NCBI GenBank assembly: GCA_015657535.1
Contig: JADHZB010000092.1
Location: 1 to 47,783 of the forward strand
Reading direction: 5' to 3'
DNA length: 47,783 nucleotides
Source: Nephromyces sp. MM_2019
Lineage: Eukaryota > Apicomplexa > Aconoidasida > Nephromycida
A program made the position numbers and the translations under genes. The notes below the pieces were generated by a model. The model searched no databases. It was not told the origin of the DNA and saw only the letters and a list, made by a program, of their open reading frames with translations. This document shows, piece after piece, positions 1 to 10,755 of the stretch. Numbering within the stretch: the stretch's first letter is position 1; every line of letters starts with the position of its first letter.

Positions 1-95
1 ACACACACACACACACCAAAACACACACACACACACCAAAACACACACACACACACCAAAACACACACACACACACCAAAACACACACCAAAACA
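1..95. repeat. CA-rich 20-base minisatellite
   Basis: Four to five units of about 20 bases, each a run of AC dinucleotides closed by CCAAAA. It lies just beyond the donor site of the leftmost visible exon of the GGT gene, so it is intronic and reads as TG repeats in the sense of that gene. Confidence 0.9.
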
Positions 96-107
96 CAGTT
101 CTCCTAC

Positions 108-2923
108 CTCTCAGATGATTTCAAGATCTGAAAGCTGTTTGCTTTCCAAACAAGGGAAGTAATCGGAGAAACTATAAAACCTTCTTCAGCGAATTTTATT
201 GAATATCTCAAAAGTTCTCGCAGATTCATCGATCCAAACTCTTCAAGTGCAGTAATCCAAGCAGAAATTGCACCTAAAAAAGCCAAGAAATTGAGAAAAA
301 CAGCGGAAGTTGTAGGATGAAATATCATAGAAGAGGCAGATGAAGCGGGAGCTCGTTGTCTGTGTTGCGGGGAAAAAGACATCTATTCATCTGACTCCTG
401 GAAAGAATTGTGTGTGTGTATGAGTTAATGGGGTTCATATGTTGCTGTTGATAAGTGTATGTGGGGAGGTTGTGCAAGAGCATCTGTGTTTGTGCGTGTC
501 CGTGTGTGTTCGTGAGTGCTCGTATGTATGTCTTTGTGTGCCTGTGTCTATACTGAATGAGGGAAGTGAGGCAGCCTAACAATGCCATTGAGCAATAAGC
601 GGATGCTTCTTTCAGTAACTCATGGCTATACATACAGCTTCCCTTGTGTTACCACCAAAGCTTCTCCGTATCAATCCAAAGCAACATCACAATATAAAGC
701 AGCAAAATGAAAATACACACAGCGATATATACAACATCAAACCACACACACATTGTGTGTGTGGTAGCTGAAGAAGCTACCTGGAACTGTTACACTCAAA
801 GCATGGAAAGGATCCTTTGAAAAGCTTCCAATAGTTTGCTTCACTTTCTGAATAGAGAAGCAGAGAATACGGTAAAAACCCCTAAAAAAAGGGGCGACCA
901 TATGCAGCCACACAGATGCACACAGGGATACACACAGACACACACGCAGCAGCATGAATAGCTGCACATGGACGATCGTGCATGAATACGAAGCTCTTCC
1001 CTAGGAAGAAGCTAATATATCATTAGGCTGTTTGCACTCACTTTCTGAGCTTTAACACACATAATAAGAGAGAAAGTTGAATATAGACCAAGAAGGGGAG
1101 GAGATGCACACAAAAATCGAAGTAGAAGAGGGTGGAAACAAACAGAGAAGACAAGGAAGAAGGAGCGAAAAAAGTTAATAAGGAAGAGCTAAAGAGGAAG
1201 AAGGAGAAGATGAAGAAGAGGAAGAAGAGGAAGACAAAGAAGAAACAGTAAAAAAAAGAAGAGAAAAGCAGAGTTCAGTGAAACTCATACTTTACCTCAA
1301 GGCTACCCAGTCGAGAAGCTCTTCCACTCCCGTTGATTCCTATGCACTTCTTCTTCTTCGCATCATAATACAACATAAAGCAATCTCCTCCAATTCCATT
1401 AGAGCAAGGCTCGATTACACTGTAAAAAAGCGAAAAATCCACCTAAAATGAAGAATCTACTCACGCACACAAGCTGATTCATATTCTCATCGGCAAAAGT
1501 AGTTTCATATTCTCACACACACAAACAGCTTTGAGTTCTCACGCACACAACACTGCTACAAATTTTAACACACACAAGCAATTTTATATTCTTACACACA
1601 GGCAAATTCATATTTTCATACTCTCTTTAGATAACCCCATAAGTAATAGGCACACTGAATACAATCTGTAATTAATAGCAAAGAGTTTGAAGCTACCCAA
1701 TTCTCACACACACAAAAGACTTAATCATCAATCACACACTCCCAAACACATCCGCAAACACACCCACACATACACCCAAACACACACACATACCTTTCTT
1801 CATGTAAGCACTTGATGATACATAAACTAACCCTAAGACAGCCACCATCGCAATCGCTGCATCCATAGCATTCCCACCAGCTCGAAGAACGTCTAATCCA
1901 ACCTCTGAGCATGCGATCTGATTGCTTGCCACCATGCACTTCTTACTATAAGCCGGGCTTTTTCGCTAAGAGAGAAGAAGCACACATACTATACACACAC
2001 ACGAATAGAGGGATGCACGCGGCAACATTCACGGGCTCTGAAAAATCCAGGGAAAATGCGCTCAAATACCAGCACACACACGTTAAACAGGGAAACACAC
2101 ACACATGTTGTTATTGGTGCACACGCACGTTAAACCTGGAAACACACATTATCCTTCCCCGCACACATACGCGAAGATTGTCACACACGCACGCTCATGC
2201 ATCCTCTTCAAGGTTCCCATACACACAGTGTATACAAACTCATAAACTCTTGAAGATCCCCTAAAACAAGAGGATGCGCATACCTACACGCACTAGGTGT
2301 AAGGTAGCGCACACACGCGTCCTCAGCAGAAGTCTGCAGGATTTTCGCTGCAGGAAGAAGATATAAATTCTACGACTGCAAGACGCACGCGCACACACAC
2401 TACAAGAACTTCTCACCCCCAAATAATCGGGAAAATAACTTTCTTCTGCCATCCTCACGAAGCACAGCCGTTAACTGCAAAAGCTCTGATCTCAGTGGAT
2501 ACCGAAGGATCTTCAGCACTACGAAGAAGCAACGCTAAAAAGAAGGAGGAAAAACCTAGGAACCAGCGAAATAGAGGGATAAAGGAGGCTCAACAAGGGA
2601 ATGCGGTAATCTCTTTAATAATGAGATATCGATATACTGAAGCATAGCTTCGGTGTGTGAGTTTGGGTCGTTTTGGGGATGTGTGTGTCGGTGCTTTAGA
2701 TTTGGGTGTGTGGGTGCATTATATTCACGTGTGTCGATCCATTAGGTTCGGGTGTGTTTGTCGATCCATTAGATTCGGGTGTGCGTGTGGGCGCATTACC
2801 CTCACCTTGCTATAAGTGTGTATTACCTTCACTTAAGTGTGTGTGTGGATTCCCCTCCCACGCACTTCTTATGCCCCCACCCGCTTAACCTCTCAAAGCG
2901 TAGAATTCGCTTTTTCCAGCATT
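108..2923 (-). CDS. gamma-glutamyltransferase (GGT), 5' part, cut by left edge
   Basis: GGT removes the gamma-glutamyl group from glutathione and related peptides. Exons assigned: 2459-2588, 1832-1945, 1296-1419, 781-847 and 108-273; all phases match (2, 2, 0, 1). The chain starts with a hydrophobic signal-anchor (WFLGFSSFFLALLL), followed by the family's N-terminal signature MVASNQIACSEVGLDVLRAG and GNAMDAA, then VIEPCSNGIGGDCFMLYYDA, SVTVPGAISAW and LLRYSIKFAEEGFIVSP, all in GGT order. A 34-base exon at 2890-2923 fits the phase upstream but is tentative, and no initiator Met was fixed. The donor after 108 (GTAGGAG) shows that the gene continues beyond base 1, so the catalytic threonine and small subunit lie outside the window. 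The type II membrane topology is inferred from the anchor. Identity is secure; the 5' end is not. Confidence 0.85.
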
Positions 2924-3417
2924 CTACAACAGCACACCATGGCCGTGCAAAAGGCTTCACACAACGGGTAGTCTCCTCTAAAGAAGAAGCCGGTGCTGTT
3001 ACAGGAACCAACCCACACCCACATAGATACAAAAATACCGACACACATAGATAGATACAGGCACACCAATACGCATAGATGCAAACACGCTACAGGAATT
3101 CACCCGCACACACACACTTTAAAATCCTCCTCTTCACCGGAGCTCATACCGACGAAAAGCATTCGAAGTGCAGTCTAGCTATACGCCATAAAAAAACCTG
3201 GAAAACCCAAATTCTGCAAATTTAACTGGTTTTTTACTCATAAAATTCTTTCAATTCATCAAAGAATGGAAAACGAGAGATTTTTCCTTCTTTTGCACAG
3301 CTTGAGAGCGTGAAAAAACACGCCCTTTAGTCTGCGCGTGTGTATCATAAGCCACACATGCCTTTTGGTAGGTAATACATGTTGGGCATGTGTGTAAGCT
3401 CGTGCTCGCATGAGCAA

Positions 3418-3525
3418 AGTGTGCGTTGGAGCGATATTGTGTGTGCTGGAGCGATATTGTGTGTGCTGGAGCGATATTGTGTGTGCTGGAGCGATATCGT
3501 GTGTGTGCAGTAGATTGGCATCGTG
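3418..3525. repeat. 20-base minisatellite with GGAGCGATAT core
   Basis: About five direct copies of a 20-base unit, GTGTGTGCTGGAGCGATATT, the first and last degenerate. Three central copies are identical. It lies upstream of the GGT gene in the sense of transcription. Confidence 0.85.
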
Positions 3526-3700
3526 TGTGCTAAAGCGATATTTTATGCGCCGTAGATCTAAATTGTATCTGTGTTCACTGAAGCACTCACTCAACAGGGT
3601 GTGTGAGTTTCCTACTATACACAAGGACATTACATAGCAAGTTTTTATCATTTCCTTCGACAGGCTATGAAGACAACAGGAGGGAGAGCCACAGAATTGA

Positions 3701-3712
3701 GTGTACGTACAC
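3701..3712. promoter_or_regulatory. Palindrome GTGTACGTACAC
   Basis: A perfect 12-base palindrome located upstream of the visible GGT exons. The identical dodecamer recurs at 42714, 45061 and 46214, and a one-base variant GTGTACATACAC at 7410, 29880 and 40115. A transcription-factor site is an inference. The TG/CA-rich background raises the chance rate. Confidence 0.4.
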
Positions 3713-4155
3713 CCATCACAATCCTCTAAAGGTGAGCTCCCCCTCAAATATTCCTAGTCAAAAAAAGTAACTTCTAAATGCAGAGAAAAGATAAACAAGA
3801 AAGCTATCTTCATCATTCTTTGAGTAGCCAGTATCTATTAGTGAGGAAGAGTTAGTATGTGTGTGATTTATTTCGTGAGAAAGCTACTATAACGGTGTTT
3901 CACAGCCTTGGTGTAGCTATCTATGTGTGTATATTTATGGGAGAGATTATATATTCTTCTGTGTGGGTGTATCGAAAAGAAAGCAAAAGACAGCCATCGG
4001 TGTGCATAGGAGAAACTTCCATCTGCATCTACGTATGGGGAAGATACCCATGTGTGTGTGTTTACGGGAGAGATATCAAACTATATGTGTGATTTCGGAG
4101 AGTATCATCCAGCTGGAGCTTTTTTGCTCTCCTCAATAACCTGGTAAAGCACACA

Positions 4156-4181
4156 TACTTTGCTGTACGTACAGCAAAGTA
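4156..4181. promoter_or_regulatory. 26-base perfect palindrome centred on GTAC
   Basis: TACTTTGCTGTAC is followed directly by its reverse complement GTACAGCAAAGTA, with no spacer. It is flanked on both sides by short CA runs. It could be a dimeric binding site or a cruciform former, and it sits between two genes on the same strand. Confidence 0.6.
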
Positions 4182-4798
4182 CACACATGCCCATCACGTT
4201 AAAATTGTGGAGTAGGGTAAGTCCATGAGAAAGCTAGTAACTCCATGTGTGTAGCACTCCTTTGATATGTTTGGGGAAGAGATTCATTTTTTCAGTACTA
4301 AGTGGGATCTGAAAACAAACGTAACAATCAAAGGCTTCCACACACATGAAGTCTTCGGATAGCATTAACGCACTGAAACTGTTATAAACACATCGATACC
4401 AATGTATCAAACAACGTGTGAACTCACACGATATTGCATCATACACACGCTTATACACACATAGCAAGCCCATACGAAAAAGAGTTTTAAGACAGAGGCA
4501 GGCACACACAGATGCGTGTAGGGGCAGTTAAGCAACTAAATCTTCAAAAAGCACAAGGGCAAACACACGCTAGCGCACATGTACGTTCTACACACGTGTA
4601 CACACACAAACTCACACACGAAAACAACATGAAAATTCAACCAAACACTCACACACACGTAATATCAATACACGCATCCAACCAAATACTCACACACCAT
4701 CAATACGTAGATCCAATCGCATATACATGCAACCCTGCATACACACTGAAGCATTCAAACATCCCACCTTGCCTAACCTGTAACTATGCTAGTAGAGC

Positions 4799-7700
4799 CT
4801 AGAATCTATCCTTCCTCTTTCTTCCGGAGTACTTTGAGTCTCTCGCTACCTTCTTGCCCTATTCAGTAAGAAAAGAAAGCCAATATATAACTATGTTATC
4901 CGCCATTCAGGCCTGTGTGTGTGCGCGTGTGTATGTGTGTGATTATCACCTTGTATATCTGTGCAGGCATGCTTGCACGCTTGTGTGCGTGTGCATGTTT
5001 TTGCATGTATCCTTGTGTCTATGCATGTATGCGCATAAATCTTTGTTATTGTGTATGCGTATACGCTTGTGAATATATCCCTGCATCTATGTGTATGTGC
5101 GCATTTTTGAGTGGGAATTTTTTCATGAAGCTACTAAGCTGTGTGCTTAGCATCGCTGTGTGTGCTCAATAACGACTGCAGATACAGCATATCATACATA
5201 ATACGCAAGAAGAGAAAAGTTAAACCGTCAAGCAAACACACTTACGGAGTTTCTCTGTTTCTCTTTCTTAATGGTGATCCACTGCTTCCTAGAGACTCGC
5301 TTAATGCCGAGCTTCTTTGCTCTGCGATGCTTCGATCTGCAAACACACAGCAGCACAGTTAAACGAAGATATAAGTTGTGTAGCAACTTGCGTGCTTTCA
5401 AGAGGGTTAGTTTTACGCGCACAAACAGAGCAGATAAAGGCTAATTAGAACCCAGAAGAGCGGATTTAAAGGAGCCTAAGCTGTGTATATGCAGAGAGTA
5501 GGCAGTTCATACAAAGCCTCCTTCTTCTCGGCTGAAATAGCTTAAAAATACTGAATTCGTGGAAAAAACTACGAAAAAACGTGAAATTGGAAGAAATATC
5601 ATATGAATCATGTGAAGAGGAAGGAAGCAGCTAGCAAAAGGAAAGATATTCAAGCTTTCTGCACACTTGCCATCTTCAAAACGCAGAAAAATTCCTATAA
5701 AACTACCTTATGATATTACTGCATACTCCACGAATAGACTAAAGAACACTGTAGCAAAAGATCGGTCGAAGTTACTGCAAGGCCACACCCACACACATGA
5801 AAAAAGCGCAAAACGTTGTGTGCGACAGGCTGATCCTGATAGCATACATACTCTGAAACTGGTGAAAGCGGTCATATGCAACAGCACACATACAAATGTG
5901 TGCGCACGGGATAAAGTACAAGCTCACCAATAATGACATACTCACAACGACTACCCATAATGACACGAGCAGTGAAACACACACAGGCACCACCACTACT
6001 CATAATCACGTCTGTAATGGCATAAGCACGGATTCAAAACTACCACCCACAAGCACACCCATAATAACACACACATAGGTAAGCACTACCTACACACAGT
6101 AACGCAAACATACACAAAACCACTAACCATAAGCACGCCAGCACTAACACCAATTACTAGTAGCAAACACTAAAACTGCCACAAAAACACTAAAACCCCC
6201 GTATGCACGCACAGTTTACGGGCGTCGATGCTCTGATTCGTTTTTAATCGACTCTTCTCAGCTGCTGATACGAATGCGCCCATCTTCAACTTCCTTCGAG
6301 AGGAAGTGGTGACAGGCAGAGCATCTTCAGGCTCATCTTCAGGCTCATCTTCATATTCATCATCATTTTGATTGTACTTCGAGTCATTTTCGTCTTCAAG
6401 CATAGCATCTTCATAAGATTCTTCAGAAGAATCGGCGTCTTCATAGCTTTCCCAAAGGCCACTTCTAGCTTCTGGAAGTTTATTCATGGCTTCAATCGAA
6501 TTGCCAGCCCAAAGACATAAAAAATACCTGAAATTATCCGAATAAACAGGCGTATGTACACCCTTTTGAACAGGCTTTTAGTGGCAGAGGAACAAGGATG
6601 AGATTAGGAGGAGATGAAGAGGAGATGAAGAGGAGAAAAAAAGAAGGAAAGCAGAGTTAAAAGACAAAAAAAGTACCGTTATTAGGCGAAATATTGAAGC
6701 TGATAGTCGTGTGTGTGCATGGTGTGCGTGCTACTCTGCAGAGACGATCTGCCAGATAATATATTAGAATGACCAAGCAGCTGGAGAGCTCTAAAGCTGC
6801 GCGTGCGGGAGGATGTTTAAACTCTCAAATATCTTGTAAATGTGTGAAATTTCATGGTTTGCGCGTGTATGCGTAGTTTTAGGCGGTCAAATAGCACACA
6901 TGCGTACATTTTACATATAAGCTTTTCTTCCTTCCCACTTCACAAAGCATATTTATGTGCGGGGGGTCCCTCGTCCAGCGTGTGCGCGTCAGTGTATTTT
7001 TTCCTATTGGAATAACATATGCGCGGGCATATACCACGTTTTGTTTGAATTCCAACTCACACAACGCATGTGTGTGTACCTCTTGTCATGTACGTGTGCA
7101 TGCAACTTTCAACTTGTCGGTGTGTGTGCCCTCATAAGCAGTACATGCAATTTTCTTCGCTTAAAACGTCGTATAGCTCAGAGAATGAAGAAAACTAACT
7201 TCTTTGCCTTCGTCGAGTTCGGATAGTCGATTACTAAGCCTCCTCCAAACCCCCCTCGAAGAGCTGCTGATGTTATCATCTCAATCTGCTCGGGGCCACT
7301 GGGATAAAACTGAAACACCTGCAGAAGTTAAGCAGAGAAGAAGCCAAATAAAGCGATATTTTTGCTGCTTAAAGCTGCTGAGTTTATATAAAATCAGGAC
7401 CTATTGTGTGTGTACATACACTTAGAGTAAGAACTTGAATCAATTGAGAAACTGAATATATCGTTGTTTGTACATACACTAATTGTAAGCATCTAAAGCG
7501 CTTCAGCAACTTTTGAGCTATCATTGTATGTGTAAACAAACTGCCAAGCTTAAGCAAAAAAATTCTTACTCTCAAGCATCACAACCATAAATCTCATCCA
7601 GTGAAAGCAAGTAGCATACAAACAGTATGATGAAGACACACAGAGACATTACAAGGAGCACACAAAAATCTGAGCTTACCTGTAGATTCGCACACATGAA

Positions 7701-10700
7701 ATCTATGCAATCAAAACTTGAAGAGTACAAAAAATTACGCTGAGATACAGCAATGAGAGAGAGAGTAGAACTACACACACATACACAGCGAACTAGAAAC
7801 CCCAAAATGAAGCTGAAAAATCCCTAAATATACTCACAAAGCTACAGTTAGAGTGGTAATGCTGCACACATTCAAATTGAGTTGAAGATATCTTACCGCC
7901 CTACATCCCAAGCCTAAGCATATCCTCAACCAGCCAAAGAAGCAAAGCAATCGTTTGTACGGGTTGTGGCTCGACTTATCGGCATTACACAGCCATTGGA
8001 TTGCCGAGATGCTGAAAAAAAGAAAGACAGTAAGCTTTATTGTGTGCGAATACCTCAAATAGACTGCTTTTGTGTGCACATTGGTGTACAGTGTGTGTGT
8101 GTTCATTTTTGGTATTGTGCATGTGTGTGTATGTGTGCTCACATCAGATATAGCATGTGTTAATTTTTGCACATCGTGTGTGTGTGTTCCTTTTTCACAC
8201 AGCCTGGGTTTGCGAGTACCTTTGAGTGCCTAATCTTTCAGGCTCTTAAACTGTGGCTTTAAACGACAAGGTTTAAACCTTATCATTCTCGCAAAAATGC
8301 CAGAAAGTACTTATTTGATCAAGCTTGGATGTGTGTGCGTGCTAGGTTAAACTAGGCTATTTCCACTTCGACTTCATTTTAAGAAGTTCACTTATACACT
8401 AACACTTTCGCAGATATGCAAGACATTTAGCAGCTAGAATAAAATTCATCCAAACGTAATGTATTCAAGATTTGAATAAAATTTGCTTGCAAAGTCAAGA
8501 ATTGGCAAGTAAAACTGTAATACAAACAGCAAAGAGCAAGTCACTGAAGAGCACAAAAACACCAAAACAGCGATCTTCTGACCTGACACAACCATCGAAG
8601 CATCCAGGACGAAACTTAACCGCTGAAAAAATTGAAGAAGAGAAAGAAGGAGAAGAAGAAGAAAGTGAAGGCGAAGAAGAGAAAGAAGAAAAGAAGATAT
8701 CATTGAGGAGAGATGATGAAGAAGAAGAAAAAGAAGAGGTGATTTAGAAGAGATGAAGAGGAAATGGAAGCGTGGAAGGAAGTAAGAAAAAAAACCAAAA
8801 CTCAGTTAAAAACAAAAGGAAAATATTGAAGATGATAGGCTTGCTGAAAATTTTTCAACACCACAGAAAATTCGTAAAAAAAGGTTTCATCTTAAAAGAC
8901 GCCTAAAAAAGCAGTTTAAGGCAGAAGATGGGCATACAGCAAGCCTTTAGCTCAAGCAGAATCGTAAGGAGAAGAGAATAGCATCAAAAAACGAAGGTGT
9001 GCAAGAAAAGTACACACGATAAGGGGGGGTAAGGGAGGTATGCATTCATGAGCACACACACTTACGAGCTCCTATATCCGAGTATATCATTTCTCCATTC
9101 TCTTGAGCCTCATTTTCAACAGCAACATCTACAGCAGAAAAGGAAGGAAATTTTAAAGCTGAGAACACTATTAACACACACACATTAGCAAGAGATATTA
9201 TACGCACACATACATTAGCAAGAGATATTAACGCACACACTAATAAGAAATATGAGAAGAAAAACATACAATGACACTCTTATATACGTGCATATGCCAC
9301 TAACAACAAACACGAATTCATATTCACACAGGCTGACATACAATCTAACGCACATATACACCCATTCACGCACAAAAGCTAACGCCCACTCACACACACA
9401 GAAAAATAGACTGCATTACCTAGCATAGCCATACTAATATCAACTCCAATCCAAAAGTGGCCTTCTTCAGCTAACAAGTCACCACTTATTCCACTCCCAC
9501 AGCCAACGTCTAATAGCAGGCAATTCTCACCCTGCACACACACAAATACACACACAATATTTAAAATTAAGTTATCTGAAGATTAGCTGTACATAAGAAA
9601 ACCTCCTAGAAACCCTTTTTGCACACCAAATCGCCGCACAAAGATGCACACACACGTTCCAGATAAAGCAAATACTAGTCTTTTTGCAATAGATGTACGT
9701 GGCACTTGACATGAGCACACAGAAAAGCGTAAATGTAGCTCACTAACAGGAGGTAGCATAAGCATTTCCAGAGCTCTTCTTGTCATAAGCCGCTGTATTT
9801 TAATAGTTCGAGAGTTTCTGCTGTATTTCCGAGCTTCTAAGTCGTTATAAAACTGAAAAAAATTGATGAAAAAACATGTTTTCTAGATGAAGAGGGAGAA
9901 GGAAGAGAAGGGAGGGGGTAGAGGAGAAAAAAGCTGGAGGAGGGAGTTGGTAAAGGATGGAGAATGGTGGAGGGAGATACTAGATGGTAGGAAGTGAAGG
10001 TGGAACATGAAGTATAGCGAAGGTACGAGGAGCTAGAAACTAGAAAAGCGAAGAAGTGAAGAATCTCAGATAAGTGCAAAATGCAGGATAAGAGGGAGAA
10101 GTAAGAGATTTGGGAGAAGAGAAAAATGGAGAAGGAAGTATAGAAGAGGTAGGAGAAGGAACAATCTTCAGCTAACAGATAATTCACATATACTGTATGT
10201 TTAAAAGCTTTCTCCTCCTTAGTATATATACAATGATAATGCCTATTCATTTCATCGTCCGTTTTACTAGTTGCCTAGTTCTTTTAGGCACTACAGAACA
10301 CCATGCTTTCTTTGATTTACCAATTTAAATTAGGAAACAGCTGGCTACATCTTCATGTTACATCCTGAAAGCCACTTGCCTTCTTCTTTTTCATTTCTAG
10401 TTCTTCCTCTATATTCCCTCTCTTTCTCGTCTCTTTCTCCTCTCTTTTTTTCTCTCTTTTTCCTCTCTCTTTCTACCTCTCTCATTCCTCCTCTCCTCTA
10501 CTTAAACTTTCACAAACGCTATTGCTGCAACACAGTCGATATCTTCAGCTCACATATTTTCTTCTTTTTCATCTAAATCTCCTCTCTCTACCTCATCTTC
10601 CACCGAAATTTTTTATTGGCTTTCAATGGTAGCTTCTATAAGCTTCACCACTTCACGTTTGCTTCTTAACTTACGATATCTGGAGGAGCCAATGCTTCTG

Positions 10701-10755
10701 GCCTGTTCAGTTGGCGGTTTTTGAAAAAACCTTTGATTCTCTTTCTACCTCCCAT
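4799..10755 (-). CDS. BUD23: BUD23: 18S rRNA (guanine-N7)-methyltransferase, ten exons
   Basis: BUD23, acting with TRM112, methylates a guanine of 18S rRNA during small-subunit maturation in the nucleus. Exons: 10675-10755, 9748-9852, 9420-9531, 9066-9128, 8583-8622, 7897-8011, 7200-7318, 6213-6527, 5246-5336, 4799-4858. These give 1101 bases, 366 residues plus TAG. Start ATG at 10755 ([11 protein letters not shown]). Landmarks: [15 protein letters not shown] (20-34), SAM motif [11 protein letters not shown] (about 67-76), WIGVDIS (about 89-95), [20 protein letters not shown] (about 124-143), [32 protein letters not shown], and the basic tail [10 protein letters not shown]...[19 protein letters not shown]. 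Longer than human BUD23 (281 residues) because of an acidic insert at about 240-283 ([13 protein letters not shown]). Exon 5 is only 40 bases. Introns carry CA/TG and polypyrimidine tracts. Confidence 0.93.
6596..6660. repeat. Polypurine tract (sense polypyrimidine) upstream of BUD23 exon 8
   Basis: A GA-rich run on the plus strand, so pyrimidine-rich in the sense of BUD23, lying about 70-130 bases before the exon 8 acceptor at 6528. Confidence 0.7.
8624..8800. repeat. GAA-rich tract (sense CTT) next to BUD23 exon 5 acceptor
   Basis: About 170 bases of nearly pure purine on the plus strand, beginning two bases from the 40-base exon 5. In the sense of the gene it is an exceptionally long polypyrimidine tract running into the 3' splice site TTTTTTCAG. 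The plus-strand reading frame rich in Glu and Lys is a by-product of this composition. Confidence 0.8.
9887..10160. repeat. Long polypurine tract (sense polypyrimidine) in BUD23 intron 1
   Basis: Some 270 bases dominated by GA on the plus strand, ending about 35 bases from the exon 2 acceptor. The other half of the same intron (10375-10600) has the opposite strand bias. Confidence 0.8.
10375..10600. repeat. Polypyrimidine tract (sense polypurine) in BUD23 intron 1
   Basis: A CT-rich run on the plus strand, close to the exon 1 donor of BUD23. It is potentially complementary in composition to the GA tract at 9887-10160 in the same intron. Confidence 0.75.

Larger units (their letters stand above)
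2924..4798. other. Region between the GGT and BUD23 genes
   Basis: No confident gene. It should hold the start of GGT and the 3' flank of BUD23. A minus-strand open stretch around 3640-3765 (containing EDCDGCTYTQFCGS) could be an exon, but I cannot link it to either gene. The region contains a 20-base minisatellite, the dodecamer GTGTACGTACAC at 3701-3712, a 26-base palindrome at 4156-4181 and many CA runs near 4560-4700. Confidence 0.5.

Noticed and set aside
4854..5172. Plus-strand Cys/Val/Met-rich frames
   Set aside because: TG-repeat translation inside the BUD23 intron between exons 9 and 10.
8472..8747. Plus-strand Glu/Lys-rich open frame of 91 codons
   Set aside because: It overlaps BUD23 exon 5 and its polypyrimidine tract on the other strand; the composition follows from the GA-rich tract.
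9837..10250. Minus-strand Ser/Phe/Leu-rich open frame of 137 codons
   Set aside because: It lies wholly in BUD23 intron 1 and reflects the polypyrimidine tract.
10355..10576. Plus-strand Ser/Leu/Phe-rich open frame
   Set aside because: A polypyrimidine tract in BUD23 intron 1; no family signature.
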